In this document: piece by piece, positions 1 through 9,633 of the stretch
Position numbering within the stretch: the first letter of the stretch is position 1
Layout: each line of letters opens with the position of its first letter
From: Nocardia asiatica NBRC 100129
GTDB taxonomy: Bacteria; Actinomycetota; Actinomycetes; Mycobacteriales; Mycobacteriaceae
Assembly (NCBI RefSeq): GCF_000308415.1
Contig: NZ_BAFS01000131.1
Coordinates: 1-43,496 of the forward strand
Reading direction: 5' to 3'
Length of the DNA: 43,496 bases
Position numbers and translations under genes: made by a program
Notes under the pieces: model-generated
The model's input: only the letters and a program-made list of their open reading frames with translations
Told to the model about the DNA's origin: nothing
Database searches by the model: none

Positions 1-1657
1 GGGCGTCGCGCCCGAGCAGCTGGCCGGAACCATTCAGAACGACATTCTGAAGGAGTTCATGGTTCGCAACACCTACATCTACCCGCCGAAGCCCTCGATG
101 CGGATCATCTCCGACATCTTCGCCTACACCAGCGCGAAGATGCCGAAGTTCAACTCGATCTCCATCTCCGGCTACCACATCCAGGAGGCGGGGGCGACCG
201 CCGACCTGGAGCTGGCCTACACCCTCGCCGACGGTGTCGAGTACATCCGCGCGGGCATCGACGCCGGTATGGAGGTCGACAAGTTCGCGCCGCGGCTGTC
301 GTTCTTCTGGGCGATCGGCATGAACTTCTTCATGGAGGTCGCCAAGCTGCGCGCCGGGCGCCTGCTGTGGAGCGAACTGGTCGCGAAATTCAACCCGAAG
401 AGCGCGAAATCGCTGTCGCTGCGCACCCATTCGCAGACCTCCGGCTGGTCGCTCACCGCGCAGGACGCCTACAACAACGTCGCGCGCACCTGCATCGAGG
501 CGATGGCCGCCACCCAGGGCCACACCCAGTCGCTGCACACCAACGCGCTCGACGAGGCGCTGGCGCTGCCCACGGACTTCTCCGCCCGCATCGCCCGCAA
601 CACCCAGCTGCTGATCCAGCAGGAGTCGGGCACCACCCGCCCGATCGACCCGTGGGGCGGCTCGTACTACGTCGAGTGGCTCACCCACCAGCTGGCCAAC
701 CGCGCCCGCGCGCACATCGCCGAGGTGGAGGCGCACGGCGGCATGGCGCAGGCGATCGGCGAAGGAATCCCGAAGCTGCGCATCGAGGAAGCCGCCGCGC
801 GTACCCAGGCGCGCATCGACACCGGTCAGCAGCCGGTGATCGGCGTCAACAAGTACCAGGTGGAAGAGGACCAGCAGGTCGAGGTCCTCAAGGTGGAGAA
901 CTCGCGCGTGCGCGCCGAACAGATCGAGAAGCTGCAGCGGCTGCGCGCCGAGCGCGACCCCGACGCGGTACGGCGGGCGCTGGCCGAACTGACCCGAGCG
1001 GCGGCCTCTTCCGAGGGCGGCATGGCGAACAACCTGCTCGCGCTGGCCATCGACGCGGCCAGGGCCAAGGCCACCGTCGGCGAGATCTCCGATGCCCTGG
1101 AGCAGGTCTACGGCCGCCACCAGGCGGAGATCCGTACGCTCTCCGGTGTGTACCGCGACGAGGCAGGAAAGGTCACCAACATCACCAAGGCGAGCGAGCT
1201 GGTCGAGGAATTCGCCGAGGCCGAGGGCCGCAGGCCGCGCATCCTCGTCGCGAAGATGGGCCAGGACGGCCACGACCGGGGTCAGAAGGTGATCGCCACG
1301 GCCTTCGCCGACCTCGGCTTCGACGTCGACGTGGGCCCGCTGTTCCAGACCCCGCAAGAGGTGGCGCAGCAGGCGGCCGACAACGACGTGCACGTCGTCG
1401 GGGTCTCGTCGCTGGCGGCGGGCCACCTCACGCTGGTGCCCGCCCTGCGACAGGCGCTGGCCGATGTCGGACGCCCCGACATCATGGTCATCGTCGGCGG
1501 CGTCATCCCGCCCGGTGACTTCGACGAGCTCTACCAGGCCGGCGCGGCGGCGATCTTCCCGCCCGGCACGGTGATCGCGGACGCGGCCATCGACCTGCTG
1601 AAGAAGCTCGGCGCCGAACTCGGTCACGAACTCGGCAGCGGCGCCGCGGCGGAATGA
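1..1657 (+). CDS. mutB: methylmalonyl-CoA mutase large subunit (5'-truncated by window)
   Basis: Adenosylcobalamin enzyme that interconverts (R)-methylmalonyl-CoA and succinyl-CoA in propionate and odd-chain or branched-chain catabolism. The gene enters from the left edge; the first complete codon is at 2, and 551 codons are visible. The TIM-barrel half carries the family stretch [11 protein letters not shown] and the substrate-binding region [15 protein letters not shown]. The C-terminal cobalamin-binding domain has the base-off histidine motif DGHDRG (around 1267-1284), followed by SLAAGH and GGVIPPGD. The small subunit gene, if present, would lie upstream outside the window. The stop overlaps the meaB start (ATGA), so the two are translationally coupled, which fits the chaperone role of MeaB. 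The identification is sequence-wide and not in doubt; only the 5' end is missing. Confidence 0.97.
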   Translation, partial: GVAPEQLAGTIQNDILKEFMVRNTYIYPPKPSMRIISDIFAYTSAKMPKFNSISISGYHIQEAGATADLELAYTLADGVEYIRAGIDAGMEVDKFAPRLSFFWAIGMNFFMEVAKLRAGRLLWSELVAKFNPKSAKSLSLRTHSQTSGWSLTAQDAYNNVARTCIEAMAATQGHTQSLHTNALDEALALPTDFSARIARNTQLLIQQESGTTRPIDPWGGSYYVEWLTHQLANRARAHIAEVEAHGGMAQAIGEGIPKLRIEEAAARTQARIDTGQQPVIGVNKYQVEEDQQVEVLKVENSRVRAEQIEKLQRLRAERDPDAVRRALAELTRAAASSEGGMANNLLALAIDAARAKATVGEISDALEQVYGRHQAEIRTLSGVYRDEAGKVTNITKASELVEEFAEAEGRRPRILVAKMGQDGHDRGQKVIATAFADLGFDVDVGPLFQTPQEVAQQAADNDVHVVGVSSLAAGHLTLVPALRQALADVGRPDIMVIVGGVIPPGDFDELYQAGAAAIFPPGTVIADAAIDLLKKLGAELGHELGSGAAAE

Positions 1658-2694
1658 GCGAAGCGGGTTCCGCGCGGAAGGCCCCGAAGGTGGCCGCGCG
1701 CCGGAGGATCGACGTCGACGCCCTCGCCGCGGCGGTCCGTGCCAACGAGCGGGCCGCCCTGGCGCGGGCGATCACCCTGGTGGAGTCCACCAGGGCCGAT
1801 CATCGGGCGCTGGCGCAGCAGTTGTTGCTGAAGTTGACGCCGGAGGCGGGCTCGGGCGCCGCGCCCTCCAACCGCGTCGGCATCACGGGCGTTCCTGGCG
1901 TCGGCAAGTCGACCTTCATCGACGCGCTCGGCATGTACCTGATCGAGCGCGGGCACCGGGTCGCGGTGCTCGCGGTCGACCCGTCCTCGACCCGGACCGG
2001 TGGGTCGATCCTGGGCGACAAGACCAGGATGGCGCGCCTGTCGGTGGCACGCGACGCCTATATCCGGCCCTCGCCCACCGCGGGCACGCTCGGCGGCGTC
2101 GCCAAGGCGACGCGCGAGACCATCGCGCTGCTCGAGGCGGCCGGATACGACGTGATCCTGGTCGAGACCGTCGGGGTGGGCCAGTCGGAGGTCACCGTCG
2201 CGAACATGGTCGACGTGTTCTGCTTCCTCACCCTGGCCCGGACCGGCGACCAGTTGCAGGGCATCAAGAAGGGCGTGCTCGAACTCGCCGATCTGGTCGC
2301 GGTGAACAAGGCCGACGGCAAACACGAGGTCGAGGCCAAGGCCGCGGCCAGGGAACTCGCCGGCGCGTTGCGCCTGATCCACCCGCACGATGCGCTGTGG
2401 CGGCCGCCGGTGCTGACCATGAGCGGGTTGGAAGGCAGTGGTCTGGACCGGTTCTGGGACACGGTGCTCGAACACCGCCGCGTGCTCACCGATGCCGGGG
2501 AGTTCGACGCGCAGCGCCGCCGCCAGCAGGTCGACTGGACCTGGACCATGGTGCACGACCAGTTGCTGCGCAGGCTCGCGGACAATCCGGAAGTCAAAGC
2601 CATTCGGGCGCAAGTGGAAAAGCAGGTTCGCGACGGCACCCTGACCGCCGCGCTCGCCGCCGAGGAATTGCTGCGGGCCTTCGACGGGCGCTGA
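1654..2694 (+). CDS. meaB: methylmalonyl-CoA mutase-associated GTPase MeaB
   Basis: G3E-family P-loop GTPase (346 aa) that gates cofactor loading and protects or reactivates methylmalonyl-CoA mutase. Walker A is GVPGVGKS at residues 79-86, the Mg/switch region contains [18 protein letters not shown] (110-127), the ETVGVGQSE switch II follows, and the guanine-specificity motif is NKAD at 218-221. The length matches the ArgK/MeaB family. The ATG overlaps the mutase stop by 4 bp, so the start is fixed by coupling. Older annotations call this family ArgK, a lysine/arginine/ornithine transport kinase; the neighbouring mutase gene argues for the MeaB role. Confidence 0.96.
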   Translation: MSEAGSARKAPKVAARRRIDVDALAAAVRANERAALARAITLVESTRADHRALAQQLLLKLTPEAGSGAAPSNRVGITGVPGVGKSTFIDALGMYLIERGHRVAVLAVDPSSTRTGGSILGDKTRMARLSVARDAYIRPSPTAGTLGGVAKATRETIALLEAAGYDVILVETVGVGQSEVTVANMVDVFCFLTLARTGDQLQGIKKGVLELADLVAVNKADGKHEVEAKAAARELAGALRLIHPHDALWRPPVLTMSGLEGSGLDRFWDTVLEHRRVLTDAGEFDAQRRRQQVDWTWTMVHDQLLRRLADNPEVKAIRAQVEKQVRDGTLTAALAAEELLRAFDGR

Positions 2695-2844
2695 CCCGCC
2701 GGTCTCGGCCGTAGGCGAAACCGCGCCGTGCGGCCCTCCCTCGCGGGCGGCGCGACTGCGGGAACCTCGACCTGCGCGACGCGTTCGAGCAACGCATCCG
2801 CGACGTCTCCGAATCCGGCCATAGCCCGCCGACGGCCGCTGGGC

Positions 2845-3804
2845 TTACCGCTGCTTCTCGTGCAAGCGGACATGCGCTACCAGCGCGCGATGATCCGCTC
2901 CCGGGAGGCCGATGGTCTCCACCGCGACCGCGTGACCGCCTGCGACGAGGATGTGGTCGATACCCACCAGGGGCGGCCAGCGCTTGTCGGTCGGATAGGT
3001 GACCAGGTGCCCGGCGCCAGCCTGCTCGGCGGCATCGCCGAAGCGCCGGGACAGCAGCACGCGGAACTGCCGATGATCGTAGGTGGCGTTGAAGTCGCCG
3101 CCGACGATCGCCGGTCGATCCGCGGGCGATCTGCCGAGAATGTCGCGCAGGCGGGACAATTCGTCGGCCCAGACGCGCGTGCCGTACACCGGCGGCACCG
3201 GATGGAAGGCGTACACCGTGACCGGCCCGGTGCCCGGGATGTCGGTGGTGGCCGAAAGCTGGTTCAGCACGAACCCGTCGTACTCCACGGTTTCCGACAG
3301 GGGATGGCTGCTCCATATTCCCGTCCCGGCCGCTGTCCTGCCGGGCGAGAGGAAACGGTAGGGCAGCACCTGGTCGAGTCCGGCCCGGCCGAGATCCTCG
3401 ACTGCCGCGGGCGTGAGCTCGTTGACGGTGAGCACGGCGACGCCGCGTGCGCGCACCTCGTCGACCAGCGCCCGCGGATCGGCTCCGTCGAAGAGGAGAT
3501 TGGCCTGCATCGCCGTCACCGTCTGTCCGTGCTCGTCACCCGCGCGAGCGACATACAGCGGAGCTTGCGTCCACGCCGCGATGGCAACCACGACGGTCGC
3601 GACCGCCGCGCCGATCCAGTGCCGCATGGCCGCGAACGCCACCGCTCCCACGCAGGCGGAACTCATCAGATACGGCGCCCCCGAAGCCGCCAAGACCAAC
3701 AATCGCGAAGACGACCCATTGAAGTGCAACGCGACCCCGGCAGCCCCGGCCAGTGCCGCGGTCCAGGCGAGCAAATGGACTCCGACCCGAAACGGCTTCA
3801 CCAT
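2845..3804 (-). CDS. membrane-anchored endonuclease/exonuclease/phosphatase (EEP) family protein
   Basis: 319 aa if translated from the ATG at 3804. A GTG four codons upstream is an alternative; longer in-frame extensions look non-coding. Three hydrophobic segments fill residues 8-80, then an EEP catalytic domain begins at about 95. Visible EEP residues are N102 in MQANL, E129 in VNEL, H201 in FHPVPP, D237 and N239 in GGDFNA, D283-H284 in GIDH, and D304-H305 near the end, so the metal-dependent phosphodiesterase/phosphatase site looks complete. The layout resembles VanJ-type and other actinobacterial membrane EEP proteins with an extracytoplasmic catalytic domain. The substrate cannot be told from sequence; phospholipid or undecaprenyl-pyrophosphate hydrolysis is only one option. 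It converges on meaB with a 150-bp gap. Confidence 0.88.
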   Translation of the reverse strand: MVKPFRVGVHLLAWTAALAGAAGVALHFNGSSSRLLVLAASGAPYLMSSACVGAVAFAAMRHWIGAAVATVVVAIAAWTQAPLYVARAGDEHGQTVTAMQANLLFDGADPRALVDEVRARGVAVLTVNELTPAAVEDLGRAGLDQVLPYRFLSPGRTAAGTGIWSSHPLSETVEYDGFVLNQLSATTDIPGTGPVTVYAFHPVPPVYGTRVWADELSRLRDILGRSPADRPAIVGGDFNATYDHRQFRVLLSRRFGDAAEQAGAGHLVTYPTDKRWPPLVGIDHILVAGGHAVAVETIGLPGADHRALVAHVRLHEKQR

Positions 3805-3997
3805 CACACCCGATACTCGAACACATCGGCGGCGCAACACGTATCGAGGCGGCGCCTTGGAGCACGGCTTCCGCTTCGGACGGCCGACGCCGATCGGCCT
3901 CGGCGGCGCGCTGCCCGCTCCATTCGACCGCGCCAGCTGAACGAGTCGACGCGCGAGGGGGAACGCGACGTGTTCACGCCCGCGCGAGGGCTCCGGA

Positions 3998-4882
3998 TCA
4001 CTCGACGCCGAACATTGCCGCCGCGTTGCCGTGGCACACCCGGCGCAACCAGTCGTCACCGAAATCGAGGCGTTCGAGCGCCTCGATCGAATGACGGTAG
4101 GAATGCGGGATATTCGGAAAATCGCTGCCGAACAGGATGCGGTCGGCGAAAGCGCGCAGCCTGGCGTGCTCGTGGACCGGGAAGGGCACGTCGACCTCGG
4201 CGAAATCGGTCCACACCATCGTGGTGTCCAGCCGCACTTCCGGATATTCCTCGGCCAGATCGAGGAACTCGGAGTACTCGGGCATGCCCATGTGCGCCAC
4301 GATCAGCCGCAGACGCGGAAAGCGCCGCAGTACACCGGCGATCGGCTCCGGTCCGGTGTGCGCGCCCGGCGCCGGGCCGGAACCGCAATGGATGACGATC
4401 GGAATGCGGGCCTCTTCCAGCAGGCCCCATACCGGGTCCAGCAGCGGGTCGCCCGGGTGATAGCCGCCGACCTGCACGTGCGCTTTGAAGACGCGGGCGC
4501 CGCCCTCCACCGCCTCGCGGACGTAACTCGCCGCTTGCGGCTCGGGGAAGAACGTGGCGGTGTGCAGGCAATCCGGGGTGCTCGCGGCGAAGTCGGCGGT
4601 CCAACCGTTGAGCCACGCCGCCATCTCCGGCTTGTGCGGGTACACCAGGGCAGTGAACGCGCGGACACCGAAGCTGCGCAACGTTTTCAACCGGACCTCC
4701 GCGTCGGCGCGGTAGGTGATCGGCCACGCGCGGCCGGTCAGTGGTCCGACCGTGTCGAAATACGCCCACACCTTCCGCATCACCTGGTCGGGCATGAAAT
4801 GGGTGTGGACGTCGATGATGCCGGGCAACCCCAGCCGGGCGCGCAGGGCCGACAGATAGGTCGCGTCGTCTGTGCCGGTCAT
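3998..4882 (-). CDS. amidohydrolase family protein (TIM-barrel metal hydrolase/decarboxylase)
   Basis: 294 aa. A metal-dependent TIM-barrel of the amidohydrolase-2 (PF04909) type: N-terminal DVHTH (H26, H28), K133, IVIHCGSGP with H165, VAHMGMPEY with H197, and FGSDFPN with D254. These are the expected metal and proton-transfer positions. The ATG at 4882 overlaps the stop of the upstream nucleoside hydrolase gene by 4 bp, so the pair forms a coupled operon read leftward. The context suggests hydrolysis or decarboxylation of a nucleobase-like or other small cyclic substrate, but that is inference. ACMSD-like decarboxylase and aryl-lactonase activities are both possible in this family. Confidence 0.9.
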   Translation of the reverse strand: MTGTDDATYLSALRARLGLPGIIDVHTHFMPDQVMRKVWAYFDTVGPLTGRAWPITYRADAEVRLKTLRSFGVRAFTALVYPHKPEMAAWLNGWTADFAASTPDCLHTATFFPEPQAASYVREAVEGGARVFKAHVQVGGYHPGDPLLDPVWGLLEEARIPIVIHCGSGPAPGAHTGPEPIAGVLRRFPRLRLIVAHMGMPEYSEFLDLAEEYPEVRLDTTMVWTDFAEVDVPFPVHEHARLRAFADRILFGSDFPNIPHSYRHSIEALERLDFGDDWLRRVCHGNAAAMFGVE

Positions 4883-5931
4883 CGGACCTCCTGAGCGGCG
4901 GGCGGGTGCACCGCCCGCGCGAAGTCGCCGACCCGGGCGATCAGGCGATCGAAGAACAGCCGTGGATCGGTGCCGATCACGATGTCGGCGTTGGGTTCCC
5001 GGCCCCACATGCCCGCCCAGTCCGCGACCGTGGTCGCGCGGGTGATGGTGCCCGCCAACTCCACGTCCACCGTCGCCGGGCGGGTGCGGGCCAATCCCGG
5101 ATCCAGTGCCACCGCGGCAGCGAAAGGATCGTGCATATGAGCGAGATAGCCCAGGTCGTAGGCCTGGTGGAAATCAAAATAGAACCGCACGGCGTCGGTG
5201 ACGTGCCGGACGATCGGATTGCTCGCCGCCGAGCGGGTCCCGGGCGGATCGGACGGCGCGACGACCTCCACCGGGAAGCTTTTCGCGCGCTCGGCGAGGC
5301 GTGCCAAGTGCTCCGGACGCATCTCGATGGTCTCGGTGATGTCGAGGGCGCAGACGATCGGCCTGCGCGGAGCGGGGACCGCGGCGAACGCGTCGAAGAC
5401 TTCTTTCGCGGCCTCCGGGTCGACGTGCACGTTCCACTCGTTGGTCGGTGTGGTGTTGCCCGGATGGTTGAACGCGCCGCCCATGATCACCAAGCGGTCC
5501 AGCAGCAGTGGCAGGTCCGGTTCGATCCGCAAGGCGAGCGCGAGGTTGGTCAGCGGGCCGGTGCAGAGCCCGACGATCTCGCCGGGGTGAGCGCGCACCA
5601 GCTCCGCCCACATCCGCGCAGCCGACCTGGGTGAGAGGCGGCGGGCCGACGCGGGCAGCTCGGCGTATCCGATGCCTTGTGGTCCGTGTGTGTCCTCGGT
5701 GGTGCGCAGGGGGATCGCCAGGGGGTCGGGGGCGCCGAGCGCTACTTCGATCTCCGGCGCGTGGCAGACATCCAGCCAGGCCAGATTGTTGGCGGCCACC
5801 TGCGCCGCCGCTACGTTGCCCGCCGTGGCGGCGATGCCGGCGATCTCGGCTTCGGGGGACCCGAGCAGGTACAGCAGCGCGAGCGAGTCGTCGATGCCGG
5901 TGTCGACGTCCAGGATGATCTTCTGCCGCAC
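4879..5931 (-). CDS. inosine-uridine preferring nucleoside hydrolase
   Basis: 350 aa. Hydrolyses the N-glycosidic bond of ribonucleosides to base plus ribose in purine or pyrimidine salvage. The calcium-binding N-terminal motif DVDTGIDD (D8, D10, D14, D15) is intact; GPLTNLALAL and the distal HDPFAAAV aspartate also fit the IU-NH fold. The gene is first in a two-gene leftward operon with the amidohydrolase. It is divergent from a TetR gene starting at 6048, and the 116-bp gap holds three 13-bp repeats, so it may share that control. Base preference cannot be assigned from the visible motifs. Confidence 0.94.
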   Translation of the reverse strand: MRQKIILDVDTGIDDSLALLYLLGSPEAEIAGIAATAGNVAAAQVAANNLAWLDVCHAPEIEVALGAPDPLAIPLRTTEDTHGPQGIGYAELPASARRLSPRSAARMWAELVRAHPGEIVGLCTGPLTNLALALRIEPDLPLLLDRLVIMGGAFNHPGNTTPTNEWNVHVDPEAAKEVFDAFAAVPAPRRPIVCALDITETIEMRPEHLARLAERAKSFPVEVVAPSDPPGTRSAASNPIVRHVTDAVRFYFDFHQAYDLGYLAHMHDPFAAAVALDPGLARTRPATVDVELAGTITRATTVADWAGMWGREPNADIVIGTDPRLFFDRLIARVGDFARAVHPPAAQEVR

Positions 5932-5995
5932 GGCACGAGACTAGCGAGCCGGTGGGCGGGCGCGGCGTCGAGGTGCGGACAGCGCGGCGATCACG

Positions 5996-6034
5996 CGCCT
6001 AGTACATACGTCTAGTACGTCCGTCTAAGACGTT
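5996..6034 (+). promoter_or_regulatory. three tandem 13-bp operator-like repeats before a TetR gene
   Basis: Units CGCCTAGTACATA (5996-6008), CGTCTAGTACGTC (6009-6021) and CGTCTAAGACGTT (6022-6034) abut without gaps. The last contains a perfect 11-bp palindrome, CGTCTAAGACG (6022-6032), with a single central base. They end 13 bp before the ATG of the TetR gene at 6048 and lie between two divergent genes, where autoregulatory TetR operators usually sit. Binding by that TetR is an inference. Confidence 0.6.
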
Positions 6035-6047
6035 GTAGCCTTCGGGC

Positions 6048-6623
6048 ATGGGAAATCGCGAGGATCTGCTGGCGGGAGCACGAAAAGTGATCATCGAGCG
6101 CGGCATCGCCAAGGCGACCGCCCGGGATATCGCGTCGGCGGCCGGGGTGAGCTTGGCGGCGATCGGCTACCACTTCGGCTCCAAGGACCAATTGATCACC
6201 GAGGCGCTGTCCGACTCCCTGGGTACCGCGATCGGCGACAGCATGGAGGCGAAGATTCGCGAGGGTAGCGGCGTCGCGCCATTGGCGGCGTTCGCCGCGC
6301 TGTGGAACGGCATGCCCGCGGTGTTCACCGAGAACCGCGACAGCATGCTGGCGAGCCTGGAGAACTTGGTGCGCGTCGCCCGGACCCCGGAATCGCAGAA
6401 GTTCTTCGCCCAGACCTTGCCCGGGGCCTACCAGGACATGGCGGACGGACTGCGCGAAGCCCACCCCCAGCTGACCGAAGACCAGGCCATGGCGATCGCC
6501 GAACTGTATTTCGTGCTCGTGCAGGGACTCGGTGTGTTGCAGACCATCGTCCCGGAAGCGAGCCTGCCGGACGGCGACCGCATGGCGCGGGCGGTCGCCG
6601 CGCTGGCCGGAATCGAGGATTAG
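6048..6623 (+). CDS. TetR/AcrR family transcriptional regulator
   Basis: 191 aa. The N-terminal HTH spans about residues 8-55 (GNREDLLAGARKVI, then ATARDIASAAGVSLAAIGYHFGSKDQL), typical of TetR; the rest is the helical ligand and dimer domain. It is divergent from the nucleoside hydrolase gene and its stop overlaps that of the MFS exporter gene in the opposite direction (TTAG, 6620-6623). TetR next to a DHA2-type exporter usually means local repression of efflux, although here the exporter promoter lies 1.6 kb away at the far end. The three 13-bp repeats directly upstream are the obvious operator candidates. The inducer is unknown. Confidence 0.92.
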   Translation: MGNREDLLAGARKVIIERGIAKATARDIASAAGVSLAAIGYHFGSKDQLITEALSDSLGTAIGDSMEAKIREGSGVAPLAAFAALWNGMPAVFTENRDSMLASLENLVRVARTPESQKFFAQTLPGAYQDMADGLREAHPQLTEDQAMAIAELYFVLVQGLGVLQTIVPEASLPDGDRMARAVAALAGIED

Positions 6624-8206
6624 TGCTCGCTCGACAGCTCCCCGGCCGGGATGTGGCGTAAACGAAGCACGGCTACCACCGAGAGCGCCAGAGCAGCCAG
6701 GGCGGCGACACCCGCCGTCACGTGCACCCCGTGCAGAAATGCTTCTCGCGCCGCCCGCAGTACCGCTTCGCCGAGTTCGCCGGGTAACGCCGCGGCGGTG
6801 TGCACCGCACCGCCCAGTGTGTCGCGCGCCGAGCGCCCGGCCTCGCCGGGCAGATCGGCGGGCAGCGAGCCGGTGAGATCGCCGCGATAGAGCGCGACGC
6901 TGATGCTGCCGAGAATCGAGATTCCCAGGGCGCCGCCCAGTTCCGCACCTGTTTCGGACACGCCGGCGGCCGCGCCCGCCTGTTCCTGCGGCGCCGAGCC
7001 CACGATCAGCTCGGTGGTGATGCCGAACACCGGGGCCAGTCCCAGCGCGATGATCACCGAGGCGACCAGCGCGAGCGGCACGCCGCCGGTGACGCCGAGC
7101 CGCGTCATCAGCAACAGGCCGACTGCCGAGGCCGCCAGGCCCGAACCGATGAGGTAGGCCGGGCGCACCACCCGGACGATCCGGGGAGCCAGCTGCGAGC
7201 CGACGATGAAGCCGAGCCCGGACGGAGCCATCACCAGACCCGCCGCCAGCGGCGACAGGCCGAGCACGAGCTGGAAGTACTGAGCGACGAACAGGAAGTA
7301 GCCGAAGGCGACGAACACGCCGACCACATTGATCAGCAGCGCGATCCGGAACGTGCCCAGCCGGAACAGCCGCAGGTCGAGCATCGGCTCCCGGCTGCCG
7401 AACTGTCTGCGTACGAACACCACGCCGACCGCGAGACCGGCGGCGATCGCGAGCAGCGCGGCGATGCCGAGCCCGTCCTGGGCGATCTTCTTCATGCCGA
7501 ACACCAGCGCGATCATCGCCGCGACGCACAGCGCGGCGCTGAGCGGGTCCAGCCGCGCGGCCTGCGGATCGCGGTACTCCGGCAGCACCTTCGGCCCGAG
7601 GACCAGCAGCAACGCCATCACCGGGACCGCGAGCAGGAACACCGAGCCCCACCAGAACCGCTCCAGCAGCACGCCGCCGAACAGCGGGCCGACCGCGCCG
7701 CCCGCGGAGAACGCGCCGACCCACACCCCGACCGCGACCGACCGCTGCCGGGTGTCCCGGAACATGCTGAACAGCAACGACAACGTGGACGGCGCGAGCG
7801 TGGCGCCCGCGACCCCTTGCAGCGCGCGGCAGACGATGAGCAGTTCCGCGCTCGGCGCGAACGCCGCGACGATCGAGACCACCGCGAACGCCGCCGCGCC
7901 CGCCATGAGCAGCTTGCGCCGGCCGACGCGGTCACCGAGGGTGCCCATGGTGACCAGCAACCCGGCCACCATGAATCCGTAGACGTCGATGATCCACAGC
8001 AGCTGCGAGCTGGTGGGACGAAGTTCGGCGCTGATCATCGGCACGGCCAGGTGCAGCACCGTCATGTCCATGGCGTAGACCAGGCAGGCCAGGGCGAGCA
8101 CGCCGAGCCCGATCCACTCGCGTTTGCCCGCCAGCGGTTCGGCGACGCGGTCGAGCGTGGTGTCCACGGCGCTGGTCCCTTCGGAAACGGTGTCGATGAG
8201 CGTCAT
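6620..8206 (-). CDS. MFS transporter, DHA2 (EmrB/QacA-like) drug exporter
   Basis: 528 aa with about 14 hydrophobic segments, the size and topology of the proton-coupled DHA2 multidrug exporters. The first helix contains YAMDMTVLHLAVP (DHA2 motif D1 type). Loop 2-3 has the MFS motif GDRVGRRKLL, and helix 5 has the antiporter-type GPLFGG stretch. The C-terminal tail after about residue 455 is a large extracellular loop followed by a last helix. It converges on and overlaps the TetR gene by 4 bp. The substrate is not predictable; resistance or metabolite export are both plausible. Confidence 0.93.
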   Translation of the reverse strand: MTLIDTVSEGTSAVDTTLDRVAEPLAGKREWIGLGVLALACLVYAMDMTVLHLAVPMISAELRPTSSQLLWIIDVYGFMVAGLLVTMGTLGDRVGRRKLLMAGAAAFAVVSIVAAFAPSAELLIVCRALQGVAGATLAPSTLSLLFSMFRDTRQRSVAVGVWVGAFSAGGAVGPLFGGVLLERFWWGSVFLLAVPVMALLLVLGPKVLPEYRDPQAARLDPLSAALCVAAMIALVFGMKKIAQDGLGIAALLAIAAGLAVGVVFVRRQFGSREPMLDLRLFRLGTFRIALLINVVGVFVAFGYFLFVAQYFQLVLGLSPLAAGLVMAPSGLGFIVGSQLAPRIVRVVRPAYLIGSGLAASAVGLLLMTRLGVTGGVPLALVASVIIALGLAPVFGITTELIVGSAPQEQAGAAAGVSETGAELGGALGISILGSISVALYRGDLTGSLPADLPGEAGRSARDTLGGAVHTAAALPGELGEAVLRAAREAFLHGVHVTAGVAALAALALSVVAVLRLRHIPAGELSSEH

Positions 8207-8292
8207 GCCGGTCCAGACGACGCGAGAGACACCATTTCATCGCCCGCGACCGGGACGCCGCAAAGTATTTTCGCGGCGCTCCGGCCGGACGG

Positions 8293-9633
8293 TCAGCGCG
8301 CGGGCAGCGGCCAGGCGGGACGATCCGCGCCGTAGGCGGGCGCGGGCCAGGCGTAATCGGGGTACTCGGCGAGCACCGGCGGCGCGGTGACGACCTGTCC
8401 GTGCCGGACCACCTCCGCTGGGCTCGGCAGCGCGGCCTTGGGATGACTCGCTGTGCGATCCGGCGCGTCGAGCAGCCAGGCCGCGGTGCGCGCCAGGGCC
8501 ACCCGCACGTCCCGCCCGACGCCGTCGTCGGCCCGCGCGACCAAGGCGTCGATCACGCCCGCGGCGAGCAGGTAACCGGACGCGTGGTCGAGCGCCTGCG
8601 CGGGCAGCGCCCCCGGGACGGCGGGCGCGCCCTCGAGGATCGAGATGCCGGAGGCCGCCTGCACGATGCTGTCGAAGCCGCGCCGTCCGCTCCAGGGACC
8701 GGACTCACCCCAGGCGGAGATCCGCCCGTGGACCAGGCCGGGACGGGCGGCGGCGCGCACGCCCGCGCGCTCCAGCGCGCCCGGCCGGTACCCGGTGATC
8801 AGCACGTCGGCGGCGGCGACCAGGTCGTCGATGCCGCGTGTGCGCAGGTCGACCAGCGTCGAGCGCTTGCCCTGACAGGTGTCGGCGAACTGCCAGGGAA
8901 TCTCGGGCAGTTGCGGCGGATCCACCCGCAATACCTCGGCGCCGAGCAGCGCCAACGTCCGCGTCGCGACCGGACCCGCGATCACCCTGGTCAAATCGAG
9001 TACGCGCACTCCACGCAGCGGCTGCAAAGGCGCGGCGCCCGCCGGTAGCCCGGGCTCGCCGCGGTCGGCACGCGCTGTGATCGCCACCACCGGTCCCGCC
9101 GCGGCGGCCTGCCCCTCGGGGCTGGTGGTCCATTCCTCCTCGGTCCGCACGCGAACCGCGACGGCGCCGTGCGCGGCGGCCTGTTCCTCCAGGTCCGAGG
9201 CTCGGATCATGGCCATCTGGGCCACGATGAGGTCGGCCGGGGCGGACTCGGGCAGGCCGAGCACGGACAACAGCCGTGACCGGTGATGCGGATAGTTCGC
9301 GTGCGTGCGCACCCATCCGTCGAAGGTCGGGAAGAAGCCGGACAGATCGGCGAACGCCGTCGGGAACCGGCCGCCGATCCGTAGCAGACGCTCGCTGGCG
9401 AAAGCCGCGGTGATGCGGGCCGGATCGATGCGATGCGCCACCGGGTCGAGGCCGCGCGCGGCGCGCATGCGGTTCGCGGCCGTGGTCAGGGCTGTCACCG
9501 AACCGGCGGCCAGCGCCCAGACCGGTAGTGTCGCGGCGAGATTGCTACCCGGATCGGACGTGGGGGAGATACGCGAGGCGGTGACACCGATACCGGCCTC
9601 GTAGTCCTGGACGAGCCGTGCGTGCGTGTTCAC
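8293..9633 (-). CDS. CoA-transferase, CaiB/BaiF (family III)
   Basis: 446 aa from a GTG at 9633. The classical family III start motif, PLRGVRVLDLTRVIAGPVA, lies at residues 205-223 rather than at the N-terminus. It is followed by QGKRSTLVDLRT and GYRPGALERAG, and by LPAQALDHASGYLLAAG, where D349 corresponds to the catalytic aspartate that forms the acyl-anhydride. The first 200 residues contain GWVRTHANYPHHR, which resembles the C-terminal half of ordinary CaiB proteins, so the protein looks rearranged or extended relative to formyl-CoA transferase. The CoA donor and acceptor are unknown. It lies 86 bp upstream of the exporter gene on the same strand. Confidence 0.87.
   Translation of the reverse strand: MNTHARLVQDYEAGIGVTASRISPTSDPGSNLAATLPVWALAAGSVTALTTAANRMRAARGLDPVAHRIDPARITAAFASERLLRIGGRFPTAFADLSGFFPTFDGWVRTHANYPHHRSRLLSVLGLPESAPADLIVAQMAMIRASDLEEQAAAHGAVAVRVRTEEEWTTSPEGQAAAAGPVVAITARADRGEPGLPAGAAPLQPLRGVRVLDLTRVIAGPVATRTLALLGAEVLRVDPPQLPEIPWQFADTCQGKRSTLVDLRTRGIDDLVAAADVLITGYRPGALERAGVRAAARPGLVHGRISAWGESGPWSGRRGFDSIVQAASGISILEGAPAVPGALPAQALDHASGYLLAAGVIDALVARADDGVGRDVRVALARTAAWLLDAPDRTASHPKAALPSPAEVVRHGQVVTAPPVLAEYPDYAWPAPAYGADRPAWPLPAR

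Noticed and set aside
2728..4395. Rightward 555-codon open frame
   Set aside because: It is antisense to the EEP and amidohydrolase genes, Arg/Pro/His-rich, and has no family motif; a shadow frame of high-GC coding DNA.
6800..8335. Rightward 511-codon frame antisense to the MFS exporter
   Set aside because: Gln/Arg/His-rich shadow of a membrane protein gene; the opposite strand has clear MFS motifs.
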